Shown here: positions 62,091-64,000 of the stretch, piece by piece | Numbering within the stretch: the stretch's first letter is position 1 | Layout of the letters: the number at the start of each line of letters is the position of its first letter | Assembly (NCBI RefSeq): GCF_017744435.1 | Contig: NZ_JAGIBG010000001.1 | Location: 318,456 to 382,455 of the forward strand | Direction of reading: 5' to 3' | DNA: 64,000 nt | DNA from: Pseudomonas sp. | GTDB lineage: Bacteria; Pseudomonadota; Gammaproteobacteria; Pseudomonadales; Pseudomonadaceae | The notes under the pieces: generated by a model | Database searches by the model: none | What the model was told of the DNA's origin: nothing | Seen by the model: only the letters and a program-made list of their open reading frames with translations | Translations under genes and position numbers: made by a program

Positions 62091-63587
62091 TCAGACCCGC
62101 ATGCCCAACGCCCCCAGTGCCTGCGCCAGCTCGCGCACCCGCTGGGCAGCCTGCTCGACCGGCGTGGCGGCAAAGCCCAGCAGCAGCCCGGGCGGCAGGT
62201 AGCGCTGGAGGCAGTAGTCACTCAGCGCATAGGTGTAGACCTGATGGTTGCCGAGGTTGCGCGCCAGGGCGTCGTCGTCCACCGCCTCGGACAGCCAGCC
62301 GATCAGGTGCAGCCCCGCCTCCACCGGTGCCACTGAGAGAAAGCCCGCCAACTCACGGTGCAACGCCTCCACCAGGCTGGCCTGGCGCTCCTGGTAGAGC
62401 GCGCGCATGTGGCGGATGTGGCCGAGGAAATGGCCATTGAGCATGAAGTCGGCAGTGGTCGCCTGGTGCAACGTGGACGGGCTGCGGTCCATCACCGCGC
62501 GGATCGCGCAGAACGGCTCCAGCAAGGCCTCCGGCAAGATCACATAGCCCAGGCGCAACGACGGGTAGAGCACCTTGCTGAAGGTGCCGACGTAGATCAC
62601 CCGCTGCCCCGGAGCCATCGCGTACAGCGCCGGCAGTGGCCGCCCCACGTAGCGGAACTCGCTGTCGCAGTCGTCCTCGATGATCCAGCCCTGGCTGCGC
62701 GCGGCCCAGTCGATCAGCTCCTGGCGCCGTGAATAGCTCATGGTGATGCCCAGTGGATGCTGGCGCGAAGGCGTGGTGAAGGCCAGGCGTGCGTCCGGGC
62801 ACTCGCGCACCCCCTGCCGCACGTCCAGCCCTTGCGCGTCGATGCGCAGCGGCACCAGCTGGCAACCCAGTGCCTGGAAGGCAATGCGTGCGGAGATGTG
62901 CCCGGGGTCTTCCATCCATACCCGGTCACCGGGGTTGAGCAACAGCATGCCGAGCAGGTTGAAGGCCTGCTGGGCGCCGGAGGTGATCACCACCTGCTCC
63001 GGGCTGCACTCGATGCCGCGGGCATCGAACACGTACTCGGCAATCGCCTCGCGCAAACGCTGCAGGCCTTTGAGCTCACCGTAGCCCAGTTGTGCCTTGT
63101 CCGGTTTGCGCAGGTGGCGGTTCATCAGGCGCTTCCACACCGGCATCGGGAAGGCATCGTAGGCCGGGTGGCTGGGCAGCAGGGACACCGGGCGCTGGGC
63201 ATCCCAGCCGCTGTAGGAGATACCGCTGAAATGCTCGCTGCGCAACGAATGCACGGCCTGGCTCAGGCTCGACAGGCGTGGCGGCTTGCTTGGGGCATCG
63301 GTTTGCGCGACCCGGCCCTGCCACTCGTTGCCCACATAGGTACCGGCCCCGGTGCGCGAAGCCAGGAAGCCCTCGGCGGTGAGCAGGTCGAAGGCGTTGA
63401 GCAAGGTAATCCGGGACAGCCCCAGTTCCTTGCACAAGGTACGGGTGGACGGCAGGCGAGTGCCACCGGCCAAGCGGCCAGCGAGGATCTGCTTGCGCAG
63501 TTGCAGGTAGAGCTGACGGTAGAGCGGGACCTGGCTGTCGCGGTCAAGTTCGACGCCGCTGAGCAGCATGCCACCGGGGGTTTTCAT
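62091..63587 (-). CDS. MocR-family transcriptional regulator (GntR HTH plus aminotransferase)
   Basis: A 498-residue fusion regulator. Residues 17-85 form a GntR winged helix (PLYRQLYLQLRKQILAGRLAGGTRLPSTRTLCKELGLSRITLLNAFDLLTAEGFL in parts). The rest is a class I aminotransferase fold with ITSGAQQAFNLLGMLLLNPGD, DDCDSEFRY and the PLP-lysine segment YVGTFSKVLYPSLRLGY. MocR proteins use bound PLP to sense amines, amino acids or PLP itself. ATG 63587 gives the standard start. The gene is 110 nt upstream of the isomerase-MFS unit on the same strand and 58 nt downstream of the DUF3077 gene. Confidence 0.9.
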   Translation of the reverse strand: MKTPGGMLLSGVELDRDSQVPLYRQLYLQLRKQILAGRLAGGTRLPSTRTLCKELGLSRITLLNAFDLLTAEGFLASRTGAGTYVGNEWQGRVAQTDAPSKPPRLSSLSQAVHSLRSEHFSGISYSGWDAQRPVSLLPSHPAYDAFPMPVWKRLMNRHLRKPDKAQLGYGELKGLQRLREAIAEYVFDARGIECSPEQVVITSGAQQAFNLLGMLLLNPGDRVWMEDPGHISARIAFQALGCQLVPLRIDAQGLDVRQGVRECPDARLAFTTPSRQHPLGITMSYSRRQELIDWAARSQGWIIEDDCDSEFRYVGRPLPALYAMAPGQRVIYVGTFSKVLYPSLRLGYVILPEALLEPFCAIRAVMDRSPSTLHQATTADFMLNGHFLGHIRHMRALYQERQASLVEALHRELAGFLSVAPVEAGLHLIGWLSEAVDDDALARNLGNHQVYTYALSDYCLQRYLPPGLLLGFAATPVEQAAQRVRELAQALGALGMRV

Positions 63588-63645
63588 GGAGGTACAGGTC
63601 CTGAGAGTCGGGGGAATCGAGGTCGATGCAGAGCATGTAGGCAAT

Positions 63646-63912
63646 TCAGCCTGATGTCATGCCCAACTCCGCATCATCCATCAACGCCTTGGCCATCGCG
63701 CTCAGGTAGTGCGAAGCCCAGATCAGCATCGGTTTCTCGTCCATCAGCCCGAGGATGGTCAGTTCCCGCACGTAGCCCATGAGTTCCGAGGCCTGTTCAC
63801 GGGCATCCTGGCAAGGAATGCCGGGTTCGATGCGGAACAGTGGGTGGGTCTGGTTTTCACCTTGGAAGAAGGTGGTCTTGCCGACGGTGCATCGGAGGTT
63901 GACTGTGGTCAT
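63646..63912 (-). CDS. DUF3077 family protein
   Basis: An 88-residue soluble protein: TPLFRI-like segment HPLFRIEPGIPCQDAREQASELMGYVRELTILGLMDEK followed by a second helix ILIWASHYLSAMAKALMDDAE-like end. This is the pattern of DUF3077, small Pseudomonas proteins present in several copies per genome with no known function. The ATG at 63912 follows AGGGAGATTTACACA. It is the last gene in the window. Confidence 0.8.
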   Translation of the reverse strand: MTTVNLRCTVGKTTFFQGENQTHPLFRIEPGIPCQDAREQASELMGYVRELTILGLMDEKPMLIWASHYLSAMAKALMDDAELGMTSG

Positions 63913-63950
63913 TGTGTAAATCTCCCTGAAATCTCTATTGCCTGGTCTGG

Positions 63951-64000
63951 CCTCTTCGCGGGCACGCCCGCTCCCACATGGATGCGCGATCCCCTGTGGG
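63951..64000. repeat. REP-like hairpin cut by the window edge
   Basis: The left arm CCTCTTCGCGGGCACGCCCG with CTCCCACA (63951-63978) and the start of its complement (CCTGTGGG, 63993-64000) are visible. It belongs to the same repeat family as 23671-23762. Confidence 0.75.

Overview
The window looks like a chromosomal segment of a Pseudomonas, most likely the P. putida group. The evidence is high GC content, a gluconate-free ribose ABC operon of the order rbsB-rbsA-rbsC-rbsR, Pseudomonas-restricted small families (DUF1654, DUF3077, DUF1883), a sohB/phosphatase/SCP2/phosphotransferase/SDR block, and many copies of the GC-rich hairpin repeats typical of P. putida intergenic regions. No phage, transposase, integrase or CRISPR array is visible.

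Layout. 1-4360: ribose uptake operon on the minus strand, with promoter and a perfect LacI-type operator; rbsR runs off the left edge. 4681-9200: periplasmic glutaminase-asparaginase, an SOS-type promoter driving a DUF1654 gene, a small alarmone hydrolase-like HD protein, a SPOR lipoprotein, a tandem duplicated tRNA-Val(GAC), and a PuuB-like oxidase. 9263-14722: a degenerate C39-peptidase lipoprotein, small membrane proteins and lipoproteins, TerC, NhaR, SstT, YceH. 14890-23651: redox and envelope housekeeping (ahpF, ahpC, gor, galU, two diheme cytochromes c, nitronate monooxygenase). 23827-27941: molybdate transport modABC behind a strong ModE-type site, topoisomerase IB, csrA. 28010-30987: a three-gene minus-strand module of PAS histidine kinase, KaiC-like double ATPase and single-domain response regulator. 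31561-33780: tRNA-Leu, DoxX, a very acidic small protein, a gene-free stretch with three intrinsic terminators, then an SOS-type promoter and a PL7 alginate-lyase-like gene abutting the 3' end of tRNA-Cys. 33934-38275: SohB and a lipid-related block. 38334-45427: lipoproteins, a glycine-zipper protein, SLC13 permease, diguanylate cyclase, TSUP permease with a divergent LysR, and a 27-residue membrane protein. 45591-52151: isochorismatase-like protein with Ser for Cys, an exported epoxide-hydrolase-like enzyme, a tyrosine-phosphatase/autotransporter fusion, AraC regulator and a Tat-exported phosphoesterase. 52224-56281: a Rieske oxygenase, divergent GlxA-type regulator and MFS carrier, reading as a quaternary-amine catabolic unit. 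56450-64000: DUF2167 protein, GT25 glycosyltransferase plus Wzx-like flippase, MFS plus TIM-barrel isomerase under a likely MocR regulator, and a DUF3077 protein.

The most unusual elements are the two LexA-controlled orphan genes, the kinase/KaiC-like/receiver module with a conserved serine dyad at the KaiC phosphosite, and the secreted tyrosine phosphatase fused to an autotransporter barrel. Domain calls are made by eye from motifs; no database search was run.
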